From assembly GCF_003353425.1 (NCBI RefSeq), contig NZ_QRAO01000001.1:186001-250000 (forward strand): 64,000 nucleotides of DNA, given 5' to 3'. The position numbers and the translations under genes are program-made. Origin of the DNA: Marinirhabdus gelatinilytica. Lineage in GTDB: Bacteria; Bacteroidota; Bacteroidia; Flavobacteriales; Flavobacteriaceae. Each line of letters opens with the position of its first letter. Positions within the stretch are counted from its first letter, which is position 1. Below, piece after piece: positions 10,601 to 19,128 of the stretch. The notes under the pieces are model-generated. The model made no database searches. It saw only the letters and a list, made by a program, of their open reading frames with translations, and was not told the DNA's origin.

Positions 10601-11179
10601 ATTATGGTTGCGATTTTCCTGAGTTTAATAGGAGTGTTTGGCGGGATTGTAATTTCTGGAGCTCCATTTGTAATTTTAATGACCATGATGGGAATCATCT
10701 CCCTTGCCGGTATTGTGGTGAACAACGGGGTGGTGTTGCTGGATTATGCACAATTACTTATTGATAGAAAAAAGAACAAGTTAAACATTGATGAGGATGA
10801 ATATCTTGAAAAAAACGATCTTTTGGAAGCTATCATCAAATCAGGAAGAGCGCGATTGCGTCCCGTACTGCTTACTGCAATAACCACCATTTTAGGGTTA
10901 ATCCCGCTTGCCACTGGTCTTAATATCGACTTTTTCTCGCTCTTCAGTGAGTTTGATGCCAATATCTATTTTGGTGGAGATAACGTGATTTTTTGGGGAC
11001 CCCTGGCGTGGACGGTAATCTATGGATTAGTGATTGCCACTTTCCTTACCTTGATTGTGGTGCCGCTGTTATTTTACATAGCAATGCGATTGAAAATGTG
11101 GGTACATAGCAAACGCAAACAAAACGAAGTGGTTTCTAACGCAAAAGACGAGCCTATAGTTATTGCAGCCGCAGAGTAA
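7658..11179 (+). CDS. RND-superfamily multidrug efflux permease (HAE-1-like)
   Basis: A 1173-residue inner-membrane proton antiporter. The ATG at 7658 is used rather than a TTG at 7649. The N-terminal porter half has the usual MPRESFPEIKE and FPGNTAEDIEKLITDPLE motifs. TM4 reads GLGMLVDNGIVVVENVYR: the first of the two AcrB Asp residues is kept and the second is Asn, as in many relatives. It is longer than AcrB (about 1050). Two extra hydrophobic helices sit at about residues 514-560, between the two pseudo-repeats, and the second half has an added loop before its last helices. The C-terminus is short and charged. It is the last gene of the operon and ends before a strong hairpin terminator. 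Substrate unknown. Confidence 0.93.
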   Translation: MAKKKKNTEKEFKLSSWAINNKTTMYVAMALILFLGYSAYNSMPRESFPEIKETKIYVSSVFPGNTAEDIEKLITDPLEDKLKIVSGVVELTSTSQEDYSMIVVEFDDDIPVENAKQLVKDEIDSETSSEDWPTFNGAKIEPNVFELSMSEEMPILNINISGNYPVPKLKEFGEYLQDEIENLTEIKKVDIRGAQEKEVEVAVDIYKMMASNVSFNDIAGAIANGNMTMSAGNFKASGQRRTIRILGEIEDPQELNNFVVKSESGNIVYLKDVAEVSFKPEDKTTYAREFGEDVVMLDVKKRSGENMVAAAEKIDAIVKNARENEFPSDLQLSITNDQSSKTIGQVDDLVNNIIFGIILVVTVLMFFLGFKNALFVGFAIPMSMFMSLMILSWFGYTMNTMILFGLIMGLGMLVDNGIVVVENVYRLMDEEGLSRVEAAKKGIGEIAFPIIISTVTTVAAFVPLGLWPGLMGQFMIYFPITLSVVLGSSLFVAIFFNSVLVSKFMRVEDKNMPKRNLVIISAIVGGIGLIIMLIGGAYRGLGTLMIVVAGMLWVYRLVLRKMANNFQTGTLVRLENWYERNLTRAFKGKRPYLISAGAFFLLFASIISFGVSVIQQRTKIEFFPDNKPNQIIVYLEYPQGTAIEKTNAITKEIEKKVFEILNDDMYMDNGYNYMVESAVSQVGEGAGNPQTDGGSAAEMPHKGKITASMREYKYRRGKDSEELRKKVQEALEGIYPGLLISVEKDANGPPQGAPVNIELEGDDYNELIATAENMRKYLNSKNIPALDELKIDVNKDKPAMQVEVDREKAGELGVSAGQVGQQLRNALFGTKAGVYKEDGDDYDIYVRFNEESRYNTSALFNQTMTFRTNTGQLRNIPVSAVATRKNSSGFSAIKHKETNRVVTVYSNLKPGYTDAGAAVAEVQEAMKGFDGMPEDIKIDYTGQLEEQNKEQAFLMSAFFTGLGLIFLILIFQFNSISKPAIIMVAIFLSLIGVFGGIVISGAPFVILMTMMGIISLAGIVVNNGVVLLDYAQLLIDRKKNKLNIDEDEYLEKNDLLEAIIKSGRARLRPVLLTAITTILGLIPLATGLNIDFFSLFSEFDANIYFGGDNVIFWGPLAWTVIYGLVIATFLTLIVVPLLFYIAMRLKMWVHSKRKQNEVVSNAKDEPIVIAAAE

Positions 11180-11202
11180 GGCTTCAATAATTAACGAAAA
11201 CC

Positions 11203-11240
11203 AAAAGCCCTTTCAGCAAGACTGAAAGGGCTTTTTTTCT
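11203..11240. terminator. strong bidirectional terminator
   Basis: A 14-bp perfect stem (11203-11216 with 11222-11235), 5-base loop, and T-runs on both strands. It lies between the converging RND gene and susD gene and can serve both. Confidence 0.9.
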
Positions 11241-11259
11241 GATGGCTTATTCAAATAAA

Positions 11260-12600
11260 TTAGTTGCTCTCAGAAAGTGGAATTGGGAGCACATTAAAAA
11301 TTTGGTCTCCTGGTCTATCTATAGGTAACGTATTGGAACGTCCGTATCTTCTAAGATCGAACATCCTATGGTTTTCTGCCCATAAAGAATAGCGTCTTTG
11401 CATTAAAAGCTCGTCTACTAGTTGCTCTGAAGTTGGATTACCACCATAATCCTTTGCTTCAAGGCCTGCAGAAATTCGTATAACATCCAGAGCATTTTGT
11501 GCAACGCCCAAGTTACCTGCTATAATGTTCGCTTCGGCAAAGAGTAATATAAGCTCTTCATTCCTCAACAAATCTATAGGGGATACATTAGATTCATATA
11601 ATGTACTTTCAAAATTACTGGTTAGGCCGTCCTGAGTGGATGGGTCCGGTCGTTCAGCAGTTTTATTTTCAACTCTCAAATCTCCGTCTTCGGCATCATC
11701 AATAAAACTAGGGTGTACAATTATCTGGTCACCGTTGTTTGGATTGTCTTCGGTAGATGCTGGTCTAAAAACTGGGTTTGCCTGATCCCCACTACCCAAT
11801 CCAAATATGTGTTTAGGTCCTGTATTTAAATCCCCTGCAATATCGAAATATGAGTTAGAGAACAAATTCAAGGAGCCAGAACCATCACCATCATAAACTG
11901 CTGCCATAGCTGCAATCGCTCTATTGTATTGTGCAAATGTTGAAGGGGTATCGAAGCCTGAAAACCCTTCACTCAAAGAGAAAGGAAATTCTCCTCCTGC
12001 CCCATTTAGATCGTCCAAGGCGTCATCCAGCATTCCTCGAATGGCATCCATAGCTGGTCCAAAGTCTAAAATTGGACCAAGATTGTCCGGATCTTCTATA
12101 TCAATTCTTGCCATACCATAGGATTTGAGTACCTGTATAAGCTCATAGGCCATCATGGTTTTTGCATATCCTGTATAAGCATTAGCCTCGGCAGCGGTAA
12201 CTGCGCTTGTGTTATTTGCTGCATTTATAAGTATGCTTGCATTTTTAACACATCTATAGTTTCCGTTCCATTGTGCAACACTGTAGAACGAGTTGTTGTC
12301 TAATCCAATTCCATTTTTACCTAAAAGGTCTCCAGTATTCCTAGGGTCTGCATCAAACAAATACAGCTCTCTTGCCATAGTTCCACTAGCGGTGGTTTCA
12401 ATACCCAAGCCATTTCTTTTGGTGGCCTCGATACCTACCACTAGTTCATTAAGCTGTCCTTTGGAAGCTTCTTCCTGTACACCGTCCAAACTTGGCCCAT
12501 TAGGGTCTATCACCTCTTCAAAGGTACAAGATGAGAAAATTGCTAGGGAGAAAGCAATCAAAGTCAACTTTGTTATATTCATTATAGTTTTTTTCATCAT
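11260..12600 (-). CDS. SusD/RagB-family nutrient-binding outer-membrane lipoprotein
   Basis: A 446-residue surface lipoprotein that caps a SusC transporter and captures the nutrient. The start is ATG-ATG-AAA (12600 or 12597); a type II signal peptide ends in FSSC-TFEE. The C-terminal family signature is clear: ELILLFAEANI, then LVDELLMQRRYSLWAENHRMFDLRRYGR, and PIPLSESN at the end. It is a little shorter than many SusD proteins (500+). It lies 9 bases downstream of susC in the same operon. No carbohydrate-active enzyme or protease gene adjoins, so the substrate (glycan, peptide or other) cannot be named. Confidence 0.95.
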   Translation of the reverse strand: MMKKTIMNITKLTLIAFSLAIFSSCTFEEVIDPNGPSLDGVQEEASKGQLNELVVGIEATKRNGLGIETTASGTMARELYLFDADPRNTGDLLGKNGIGLDNNSFYSVAQWNGNYRCVKNASILINAANNTSAVTAAEANAYTGYAKTMMAYELIQVLKSYGMARIDIEDPDNLGPILDFGPAMDAIRGMLDDALDDLNGAGGEFPFSLSEGFSGFDTPSTFAQYNRAIAAMAAVYDGDGSGSLNLFSNSYFDIAGDLNTGPKHIFGLGSGDQANPVFRPASTEDNPNNGDQIIVHPSFIDDAEDGDLRVENKTAERPDPSTQDGLTSNFESTLYESNVSPIDLLRNEELILLFAEANIIAGNLGVAQNALDVIRISAGLEAKDYGGNPTSEQLVDELLMQRRYSLWAENHRMFDLRRYGRSNTLPIDRPGDQIFNVLPIPLSESN

Positions 12601-12609
12601 CAATTATTT

Positions 12610-15540
12610 TTAAAAGTTAACATTAAGGTGGAAATACACCTGTCTAGAACTTGGGAAAGGAGTAACTTCAATACCGCTTGAAAGCCCGGCACCTCCATTT
12701 ACAGAAACTTCTGGGTCATAACTAGAATAATCTGTTACTGTAAAGATATTTCTTCCTGAAGCTCCCAGTTTAACGCTTTCTACATTATCACCAAAAACCC
12801 TGTCAACAAATTTTGAGGGAACCCTATAATAAAGGGCTGCTTCCCGCAGTTTCAAATAACCTGCTGGCTCTACAAACCTAGCCGCATTTGCTGGTGTTTC
12901 TAAACGAGCTTGTCCTTCTGGAGTTTCAAGATCGGGAGTTGTTTGCCCCAAGTCAGTTAAGAATTTTGACAAGTTCAGGTTTTCGCCACCTTCTTTAAGC
13001 TGAAATAGAAAAGAAAGATCAAACTGTCTAAAGAGAGTAAGAGTATTGCTCATTGCCATTTGAAAATCTGGCTCGACATCTCCTACTTGGGTAAGCTCTC
13101 CATCAATATTACCTACCAATTGGGTTACTGGTTTCCCTTCTTCAATAAAGAAAGTTCCCAGGCCTGTTCCAAATCCTGCTCCCGGCTGGGCAAAGGCTGG
13201 TACATCTAAACGGGTAACTTCGGACTGGTTTTTATAAAACTGAACTCTCGTGTTCCAGCTAAAACGTTCTCCGCGTATAACATCTGCCGTCAGGGCCAGT
13301 TCAATACCTTTGTTCTCTAGATCTGCCAAGTTGGTTGTTTCTTGGGTAAAACCAGAAGCGGCAGGCAATGCTCTTGTAAGTATCAAGTCATCTACTTGTT
13401 TTTTGTAGTAGGTCGCCTCAAGTGAAATACGGCTATTGAACAATCCTACATCCAATCCAACCTCAAGCTCTCTTGCTGTTTCTGGCTCAATGTCTGGATC
13501 ACCTTTTGCTCCTAACAAGGATTGACCAATGTCTCCCCCAATATTTGCTGTAGTGAGACTGGTAAAAGTCGCTCCAAAACCAGCAGGGTTTCCAGTTTCA
13601 CCATACGCACCTCTTAATTTAAATTGGTTTAGGGCATCTAAGTTCCAAAAGTCAAAATTTGCTAAGTTAAGTGCTAACGAAGCTTTTGGGAACCCATAGA
13701 GTTCATTTGGATCTCCGTTTCTTGTAGATTGGTCTAAACGATAACCAACCGTAGCGATAATCTGGTCTCTATAGTTTCCTTCAACTTGTCCAAAGTATCC
13801 AAAATCCTGCTCTTCACGCAATGTTTGTCGAATGGTTTGGTTTACTGAATTTGAAACATTTGTCTGGCCAGCAGCCAATTGTGCACCTGTGCTCAACACA
13901 GCATCTGCATCCTGGTATAAGTAGGTAAGACCTGCTTGGGAGGTTATTCCTAAATCATTGTCCAATGCATCGTGGTTCCAAACGAATATGGCTTGTGAAT
14001 TAAACTGAGTAAAGTTGTTTTTCCCAACACCTATAAAGCCTTCTTGACCATTTATTTGTGCTTGGTGGGTTTCTGGCACATATACGTATGTCTCGTTGGA
14101 TAGATAATCTATACCACCACTGGTTATAAGTTTTATCCTGTTCTTATCAGTGTTAAGAAGTTTTGTGGTCAAGGATAGACCTTGGACAAACCTGTTGTTG
14201 TCATCTTCATTTTTTGCATTGTCCCTTACAAAAATGGGGTTTCCAGGATAATTTGGATTGTTGGGATAGTTTCCTTGTGCATCGGGGAACAAATCATTCC
14301 AGGGTCTTGTAAATGCGAGGGTATATCCGTAACTTAAACCTCCTTCGTTCTCATTACCCGTAAAGCTTCTACTTGAGCTGCTTCTCACGTAATTAGAATT
14401 AGAAGAGAAACTAAATGTTTCAGAGATTGTATGATCTATATTGGCCCGTAACGAAAGCCTTTCAAAACCAGTATTTTTGATTATACCTTCTTCATCTCTA
14501 TACCCAACACCTGTGTAAAACTTTGTTTTTTCGTTTCCTCCAGTTACACTTACGCGCGTCTCAGTAATAAAACCATCGTTACCGTAAATTATATCTTCGA
14601 AATCGTATAATTCGCCTCTGGAGTTAATAGTGTTTTCATATTTTATTCTTTCATCTGTACCAAACACCTCTTGCACGCTCTCGCGTGTCCATGGTCTGTT
14701 ACCCAATCTGTTTTGGATTGTATTGATACCAGTGTCTTGACTAAAACTAACCTTGGTCTTACCTCTCTTACCTTTTTTCGTAGTAATAATGATAACACCT
14801 GCATTTCCTCGTTGACCATAAATAGCCGCTGCTGAAGAACCTTTGAGGATTTCTATATCCTCAATATCGTTAGGATCAAGGTCTGCCAAACGGTTCCCCG
14901 AGTTTTCTTCGTTACCAGCATTGGCACCAGAAGCAAAACGCAGACCTGACGGGATCTCTACATTGTTATAGTAAACACCATCTACAATAATCAAAGGTTG
15001 GTTGTTACCATTAATAGAGGATACCCCACGCAGTCGAAGTGCAAAGCCACCTCCAGGTGCTCCAGATGATGATGTAATATTTACACCCGTCACTTTACCA
15101 TAAAGTGCTCCATCCACTGTGGCCTGGGCGGTTGTTCCTACCAGTTCTTCGGCACTTACGCTGGATACTGCATTGGCAGCATTCTCACGTTTAATAGAAG
15201 TTCCAAGACCCGTAATTACTACTTCATCCAATGCCTGAGCAGATTCTTTAAGGGTAATATTGGTAACCCCTAATACGGTCACTGTTTCCTCCCAAGTAGC
15301 GAAACCTAAAGAAGAAAAAACCAAGGTTGTGGGAATAGATGGCACATCAATAGAGTAGTTTCCATCAATATCAGTAGTTGTACCCACTGTGGTTCCTTTT
15401 ACTATTACATTTGCAAAGGGAACTGTCTGCCCACTTTCATCTGTTACCTTACCAGAAATAGTGTTCTGTGCAAAAACAAAGCACGGTAACAAAAATAAAA
15501 ACAGCAGGAGTCTCCCGCGATAAAAGTTGTTTTGTTTCAT
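12610..15540 (-). CDS. SusC/RagA-family TonB-linked outer-membrane transporter
   Basis: A 976-residue TonB-dependent transporter paired with the SusD protein downstream. Order: signal peptide to about residue 24 (LLPCFVFAQ), carboxypeptidase-D regulatory-like domain (residues about 27-100, ISGKVTDESGQTVPFANVIVKGT), a TonB-box-like segment LDEVVITG, plug with the SusC signatures LRLRGVSSINGNNQPLIIVDGV and ILKGSSAAAIYGQRGNAGVIIITTKKG, and a 22-strand barrel ending SRQVYFHLNVNF. It imports a ligand captured by SusD, powered by TonB-ExbBD. At under 1000 residues it is at the small end of SusC proteins. No regulator (SusR, hybrid two-component or ECF) adjoins. Confidence 0.96.
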   Translation of the reverse strand: MKQNNFYRGRLLLFLFLLPCFVFAQNTISGKVTDESGQTVPFANVIVKGTTVGTTTDIDGNYSIDVPSIPTTLVFSSLGFATWEETVTVLGVTNITLKESAQALDEVVITGLGTSIKRENAANAVSSVSAEELVGTTAQATVDGALYGKVTGVNITSSSGAPGGGFALRLRGVSSINGNNQPLIIVDGVYYNNVEIPSGLRFASGANAGNEENSGNRLADLDPNDIEDIEILKGSSAAAIYGQRGNAGVIIITTKKGKRGKTKVSFSQDTGINTIQNRLGNRPWTRESVQEVFGTDERIKYENTINSRGELYDFEDIIYGNDGFITETRVSVTGGNEKTKFYTGVGYRDEEGIIKNTGFERLSLRANIDHTISETFSFSSNSNYVRSSSSRSFTGNENEGGLSYGYTLAFTRPWNDLFPDAQGNYPNNPNYPGNPIFVRDNAKNEDDNNRFVQGLSLTTKLLNTDKNRIKLITSGGIDYLSNETYVYVPETHQAQINGQEGFIGVGKNNFTQFNSQAIFVWNHDALDNDLGITSQAGLTYLYQDADAVLSTGAQLAAGQTNVSNSVNQTIRQTLREEQDFGYFGQVEGNYRDQIIATVGYRLDQSTRNGDPNELYGFPKASLALNLANFDFWNLDALNQFKLRGAYGETGNPAGFGATFTSLTTANIGGDIGQSLLGAKGDPDIEPETARELEVGLDVGLFNSRISLEATYYKKQVDDLILTRALPAASGFTQETTNLADLENKGIELALTADVIRGERFSWNTRVQFYKNQSEVTRLDVPAFAQPGAGFGTGLGTFFIEEGKPVTQLVGNIDGELTQVGDVEPDFQMAMSNTLTLFRQFDLSFLFQLKEGGENLNLSKFLTDLGQTTPDLETPEGQARLETPANAARFVEPAGYLKLREAALYYRVPSKFVDRVFGDNVESVKLGASGRNIFTVTDYSSYDPEVSVNGGAGLSSGIEVTPFPSSRQVYFHLNVNF

Positions 15541-15586
15541 AGTTTATGATTTAAGTTATAGTTCGTCTAAATTAATGTTAAATAAT

Positions 15587-15620
15587 CAAAGTTTGTAGGC
15601 TTTTTTTATAAATATTTCAA
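15587..15620 (-). promoter_or_regulatory. weak promoter candidate for susCD
   Basis: Minus strand TTG (complement of 15618-15620), 23 bases, AAACTTTG (complement of 15587-15594). The -7 half has one mismatch to TAnnTTTG. This is the best candidate in the 198-base divergent region, with a leader of about 40 bases. Confidence 0.35.
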
Positions 15621-15709
15621 CATTAACAATATTGCATTAAATATTTTTATCAATATCTCTGAAAATCACAACTATACAATATTTTATAGTCCATCCCATA
15701 TTATCTTCC

Positions 15710-15717
15710 TAAATTTG
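15710..15717 (+). promoter_or_regulatory. -7 element for aspS
   Basis: TAAATTTG, an exact TAnnTTTG match ending 21 bases before the aspS ATG. No TTG at the normal upstream spacing. Confidence 0.5.
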
Positions 15718-15738
15718 CACCTTTAAATTTCAGCAGAA

Positions 15739-17487
15739 ATGTATAGATCACACACCAACGGAGAGTTACGTGAATCGCACGTAGGGCAACAAGTTACATT
15801 AGCAGGATGGGTACAAAAAACCCGTGATAAAGGGTTTATTGTATGGGTAGATTTAAGAGATAGATATGGCATCACACAACTTGTGTTTGATGAAGAGCGA
15901 ACCCCTAAAGAAATGATGGAAACCGCCTCAAGATTGGGTCGAGAGTTTGTAGTACAGGTTTCTGGGGAAGTTATTGAACGAGAGTCCAAAAACCCCAATA
16001 TACCTACGGGCGCTATTGAAATTTTGGTGAAAGAAGTAGCCATACTAAACCAATCCCTTACCCCCCCTTTTACTATTGAAGATGAAACCGATGGCGGTGA
16101 GGACCTACGCATGAAGTACCGCTATCTGGACATTCGCCGCAACCCTGTGCGCGAAAATCTAGTGTTTCGCCATAAAGTGACCATGGCTGTGCGCAACTAT
16201 CTGTCCGAGAAGGATTTTGTTGAAGTTGAAACTCCCTACCTCATAAAATCGACCCCAGAGGGAGCACGTGATTTTGTAGTGCCAAGTAGAATGAACGAGG
16301 GCCAATTTTATGCACTCCCCCAATCACCACAAACCTTTAAACAATTGTTGATGGTGGGCGGAATGGACAAATATTTCCAAATCGTAAAATGCTTCCGCGA
16401 TGAAGACCTACGTGCCGATAGACAACCTGAGTTTACACAGATTGATTGCGAAATGGCCTTTATAGAGCAAGAAGATATCCTGAATACATTTGAAGGCCTC
16501 ACCCGCCATTTGCTGAAAGAGATAAACGGGGTTGAAATAGGCGAATTCCCAAGGATGCAGTACGACGATGCCATGCGCCTGTACGGAAACGACAAACCGG
16601 ACATTCGCTTCGGGATGGAATTTGGCGAGCTCAATGAAGTAGCACAACACAAAGATTTCAATGTTTTCAACAAAGCCGAGCTGGTAGTGGGTATTGCCGT
16701 GCCAGGTGGAAACAAATACACCCGTAAAGAAATAGACAAACTCATTGATTGGGTAAAACGTCCACAAGTAGGTGCATTGGGAATGGTATATTGCCGTGTG
16801 AACGAAGATGGAACCTATAAATCATCAGTAGATAAGTTTTACGATCAAGAAGATTTGGCTTCATGGGCCGAAGTCACGGGTGCAGAGAGAGGCGACATCG
16901 TTTTTGTGCTTTCGGGCGAAACCAATAAAACGAGAGCGCAACTTTCAGCCCTACGAATGGAACTGGCAGAACGTATGGGCCTTCGTAGAGCAGACGAGTT
17001 TGCACCCCTTTGGGTGGTAGATTTCCCGTTGTTGGAACTGGACGAAGAGACAGGTCACTACCACGCAATGCACCACCCCTTTACTTCTCCAAAACCGGGG
17101 CAACTGGAATTGCTGGATACAAAACCCGACGAGGTAAAAGCAAACGCCTACGATCTGGTCTTGAACGGAAATGAGATAGGTGGTGGCTCCATACGTATCC
17201 ACGATAAAAAAACACAGGCTATCATGCTGAAACATCTTGGCTTTTCTGAAGAGGAAGCAAAGGCACAGTTCGGCTTCTTGATGGATGCTTTTGAATACGG
17301 CGCACCGCCCCATGGCGGTATCGCATTTGGTCTGGACAGATTGGTCGCTATTTTGGGTGGCCAAGAAACCATACGCGATTTTATTGCTTTTCCAAAAAAC
17401 AACGCAGGCCGAGATGTAATGATAGATGCACCAGCACCTTTGGATCAAGAACAACTGCAGGAGTTGAACTTAAAACTGGATTTATAA
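15739..17487 (+). CDS. aspS: aspartate--tRNA ligase
   Basis: A 582-residue class IIb synthetase that charges tRNA-Asp in the cytoplasm. N-terminal OB-fold anticodon-binding domain ([22 protein letters not shown]), catalytic core with motif 2 [16 protein letters not shown] and motif 3 [14 protein letters not shown], and the bacterial GAD insertion between them (about residues 300-410). Length matches bacterial AspRS. The ATG at 15739 gives the usual [10 protein letters not shown] start. A small membrane-protein gene follows by 10 bases and is probably co-transcribed. Confidence 0.97.
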   Translation: MYRSHTNGELRESHVGQQVTLAGWVQKTRDKGFIVWVDLRDRYGITQLVFDEERTPKEMMETASRLGREFVVQVSGEVIERESKNPNIPTGAIEILVKEVAILNQSLTPPFTIEDETDGGEDLRMKYRYLDIRRNPVRENLVFRHKVTMAVRNYLSEKDFVEVETPYLIKSTPEGARDFVVPSRMNEGQFYALPQSPQTFKQLLMVGGMDKYFQIVKCFRDEDLRADRQPEFTQIDCEMAFIEQEDILNTFEGLTRHLLKEINGVEIGEFPRMQYDDAMRLYGNDKPDIRFGMEFGELNEVAQHKDFNVFNKAELVVGIAVPGGNKYTRKEIDKLIDWVKRPQVGALGMVYCRVNEDGTYKSSVDKFYDQEDLASWAEVTGAERGDIVFVLSGETNKTRAQLSALRMELAERMGLRRADEFAPLWVVDFPLLELDEETGHYHAMHHPFTSPKPGQLELLDTKPDEVKANAYDLVLNGNEIGGGSIRIHDKKTQAIMLKHLGFSEEEAKAQFGFLMDAFEYGAPPHGGIAFGLDRLVAILGGQETIRDFIAFPKNNAGRDVMIDAPAPLDQEQLQELNLKLDL

Positions 17488-17497
17488 TTGTTTTAAT

Positions 17498-17743
17498 TTG
17501 AGGTACGTACTTATTATATTGTTCATATTGATCGCCGCTTCGGTAGGTTTTGGCTTTTATATTAAGTCCGAAGATCTTAAGACAGGGGAGTTTTGTATTG
17601 GTATAGGCATTGTTGCCTTATTTTTTGTGTGGATGCCACTTTTTATCTACCACCGCTGGCGAAAACGGAGTTTTAAGGACTATATGCTCACCAAGGAAAA
17701 CTTAGATAAAATGCGTGAAGCAGGGAAAGACAAAAAGCTGTAA
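17498..17743 (+). CDS. small two-helix membrane protein with a TTG start
   Basis: An 81-residue protein of unknown function. It has two hydrophobic helices (about residues 3-22 and 33-52) and a strongly basic, charged tail (HRWRKRSFKDYM, then ENLDKMREAGKDKK). No ATG or GTG is available in frame, so TTG at 17498, ten bases after the aspS stop, is the likely start. The position directly behind aspS suggests a shared transcript. I do not recognise a named family. Confidence 0.7.
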   Translation: MRYVLIILFILIAASVGFGFYIKSEDLKTGEFCIGIGIVALFFVWMPLFIYHRWRKRSFKDYMLTKENLDKMREAGKDKKL

Positions 17744-17857
17744 GTTGCTTGCCCTTAAAAGGTTCTCTCCGTTTTTTCAATAATGAAACCTATTGATTTT
17801 CAAAGAGTTTTTTTTCAAATAGTTACAATTTCATAACCTGTGGTTCCATAAAAAACG

Positions 17858-17865
17858 TAACTTTG
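17858..17865 (+). promoter_or_regulatory. -7 element for the cold-shock gene
   Basis: TAACTTTG, exact consensus, 29 bases before the csp ATG. No TTG at the normal spacing. The leader is short (about 22 bases), so there is no room for the long structured cold-shock 5' UTR known in enterobacteria. Confidence 0.55.
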
Positions 17866-17894
17866 CCACTTATTAATTATATTTTTTTATTACA

Positions 17895-18092
17895 ATGGAA
17901 GGAACAGTAAAGTTTTTTAACGAATCAAAAGGTTACGGATTCATCACCAACGATGAAACTGGAAAAGACATTTTTGTACACGTAACCGGACTTAATGGCG
18001 AAGCCCTTAACGAAGGTGACAAAGTAGAATATGTTGAAGAAGAAGGAAGAAAAGGAATGGTAGCAGGTCAAGTACGCGTGCTCCACGACTAA
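17895..18092 (+). CDS. cold-shock domain protein (CspA family)
   Basis: A 65-residue single cold-shock domain that binds single-stranded RNA or DNA. RNP1 is KGYGFI (residues 12-17) and RNP2 is DIFVHV (25-30). The family usually has VFVHFSAI here, so the VTGL that follows is a mild variant typical of Bacteroidota. Full family length, own promoter and own terminator, so a monocistronic unit. Whether it is cold-induced or constitutive cannot be told from sequence. Confidence 0.95.
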   Translation: MEGTVKFFNESKGYGFITNDETGKDIFVHVTGLNGEALNEGDKVEYVEEEGRKGMVAGQVRVLHD

Positions 18093-18118
18093 GATATATA
18101 TTCGTACAACCAACCATC

Positions 18119-18154
18119 AAATCCTCCAAGGCCTTACGCTTTGGAGGATTTTTT
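18119..18154 (+). terminator. terminator of the cold-shock gene
   Basis: Stem AAATCCTCCAA (18119-18129) with TTGGAGGATTT (18141-18151), 11-base loop, followed by a T-run. Confidence 0.88.
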
Positions 18155-18180
18155 ATTGAGTTTTATTTTGCCCTAGGCTT

Positions 18181-18241
18181 AACACCCCCTAGTCCCCTCA
18201 AGGGGACAATTCACCCCCCCTTGAGGGACTTTAGGAGTGTT
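18181..18241. repeat. imperfect 61-bp palindromic intergenic repeat (MITE-like)
   Basis: Two arms, 18181-18205 and 18215-18241, are inverted near-copies sharing AACAC, AGTCCC and TCAAGGGG blocks with a few mismatches, around a short A/T-rich centre. It lies between the converging csp and tadA genes. The GTCCC-CAAGGGG type resembles dispersed palindromic elements seen in flavobacterial genomes; this is from memory, and its copy number here is not known. Confidence 0.6.
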
Positions 18242-18253
18242 CCTTCACTAGTG

Positions 18254-18703
18254 TCAATTCAAATTCCGTTTTTCTATAAAAAAGCGTTTTAAAAGCGTTG
18301 AGGCCTCCTCAGCCAAGACACCGCCCTCCATTTTTGTTTTGGGATGTAGTTTGGTCCCCATCTCAACACAACCCCTTTGCTCGTCTCTTGCACCATATAC
18401 AATTCTGGAAATCTGGCTCCAGAACAACGCTCCGGCGCACATTTGGCAAGGCTCAATAGTTACATACAGGGTACAATCCAGTAAATACTTTCCGCCCAGA
18501 TAATTGGCAGCAGCTGTGATGGCCTGCATTTCGGCGTGGGCAGTCACATCGTTTAGTGTTTCCGTGAGGTTATGGGCCCTGGCTATAATCTGGTTCTTCA
18601 CCACGACCACAGCACCAATGGGTATCTCGTCTTTATCATAGGCTGCTTCTGCTTCTTGAAGCGCTTTTTTCATAAAGTAGGTGTCGTCGAAGGGTTGGAT
18701 CAT
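18254..18703 (-). CDS. tadA: tRNA-specific adenosine deaminase (nucleoside deaminase)
   Basis: A 149-residue zinc deaminase that converts A34 to inosine in the tRNA-Arg(ACG) anticodon. The catalytic HAE (His56, Glu58) and the zinc ligands in PCQMC (Cys86, Cys89) are intact. The fold markers IPIGAVVVVKN and ISRIVYGARD are also present. Length fits TadA better than free-base deaminases. The ATG at 18703 gives MIQPFDDTYFMKKAL. It converges with the csp gene. Confidence 0.9.
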   Translation of the reverse strand: MIQPFDDTYFMKKALQEAEAAYDKDEIPIGAVVVVKNQIIARAHNLTETLNDVTAHAEMQAITAAANYLGGKYLLDCTLYVTIEPCQMCAGALFWSQISRIVYGARDEQRGCVEMGTKLHPKTKMEGGVLAEEASTLLKRFFIEKRNLN

Positions 18704-18762
18704 TTTTTGAATCGTTTAGGGGTTTAACGCCAATGTGTTTAGCCTCATTACAAAACTTTAAT

Positions 18763-19128
18763 TCATTTGCCACTACGTTGGGATTTGTACAACCCGTCTA
18801 ACATAGCTGTAATATCCGTAATGGATACTCTAATTTCATTATAATCTGAAGCATCCAATAATTCCAGATCGTTTGCTAAAATTGATTGATTTAATAATTC
18901 TAATGCCGAGCTATAAGCTATTTCCGTAAACCTAGCTTTATCTTTTGAGGAGTGCCTTCCTGTACCTTCAGCAACATTTGAAGAAATTGAAACAGCACAT
19001 CTTCTCATTTGACTTGTAAGCCCAAATTTTTCTTCAGAAGGGAAACCCTTGGTGCATTTATAAATTTTAACAGCTAATTGTCTTGAATGTTGCCAAACCC
19101 TCAATTTTTCAAATGCATACAGTCTCAT
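18763..19128 (-). CDS. four-helix bundle protein (23S rRNA intervening-sequence protein family)
   Basis: A 121-residue protein of the S23/IVP-like four-helix bundle family. The ATG at 19128 opens MRLYAFEKLRVWQHSRQL, and the conserved core is SQMRRCAVSISSNVAEGTGR. The family was named from inserts in 23S rRNA genes of spirochaetes; in Bacteroidota it is usually a free-standing gene, as here, with no rRNA nearby. It assembles as a pentamer in solved relatives. The biological role is unknown. An upstream in-frame TTG exists but would add a non-homologous leader. Confidence 0.88.
   Translation of the reverse strand: MRLYAFEKLRVWQHSRQLAVKIYKCTKGFPSEEKFGLTSQMRRCAVSISSNVAEGTGRHSSKDKARFTEIAYSSALELLNQSILANDLELLDASDYNEIRVSITDITAMLDGLYKSQRSGK

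Noticed and set aside
18763-19128. Idea that the four-helix bundle protein marks a 23S rRNA intervening sequence
   Set aside because: No rRNA sequence flanks it; in Bacteroidota this family is usually free-standing.
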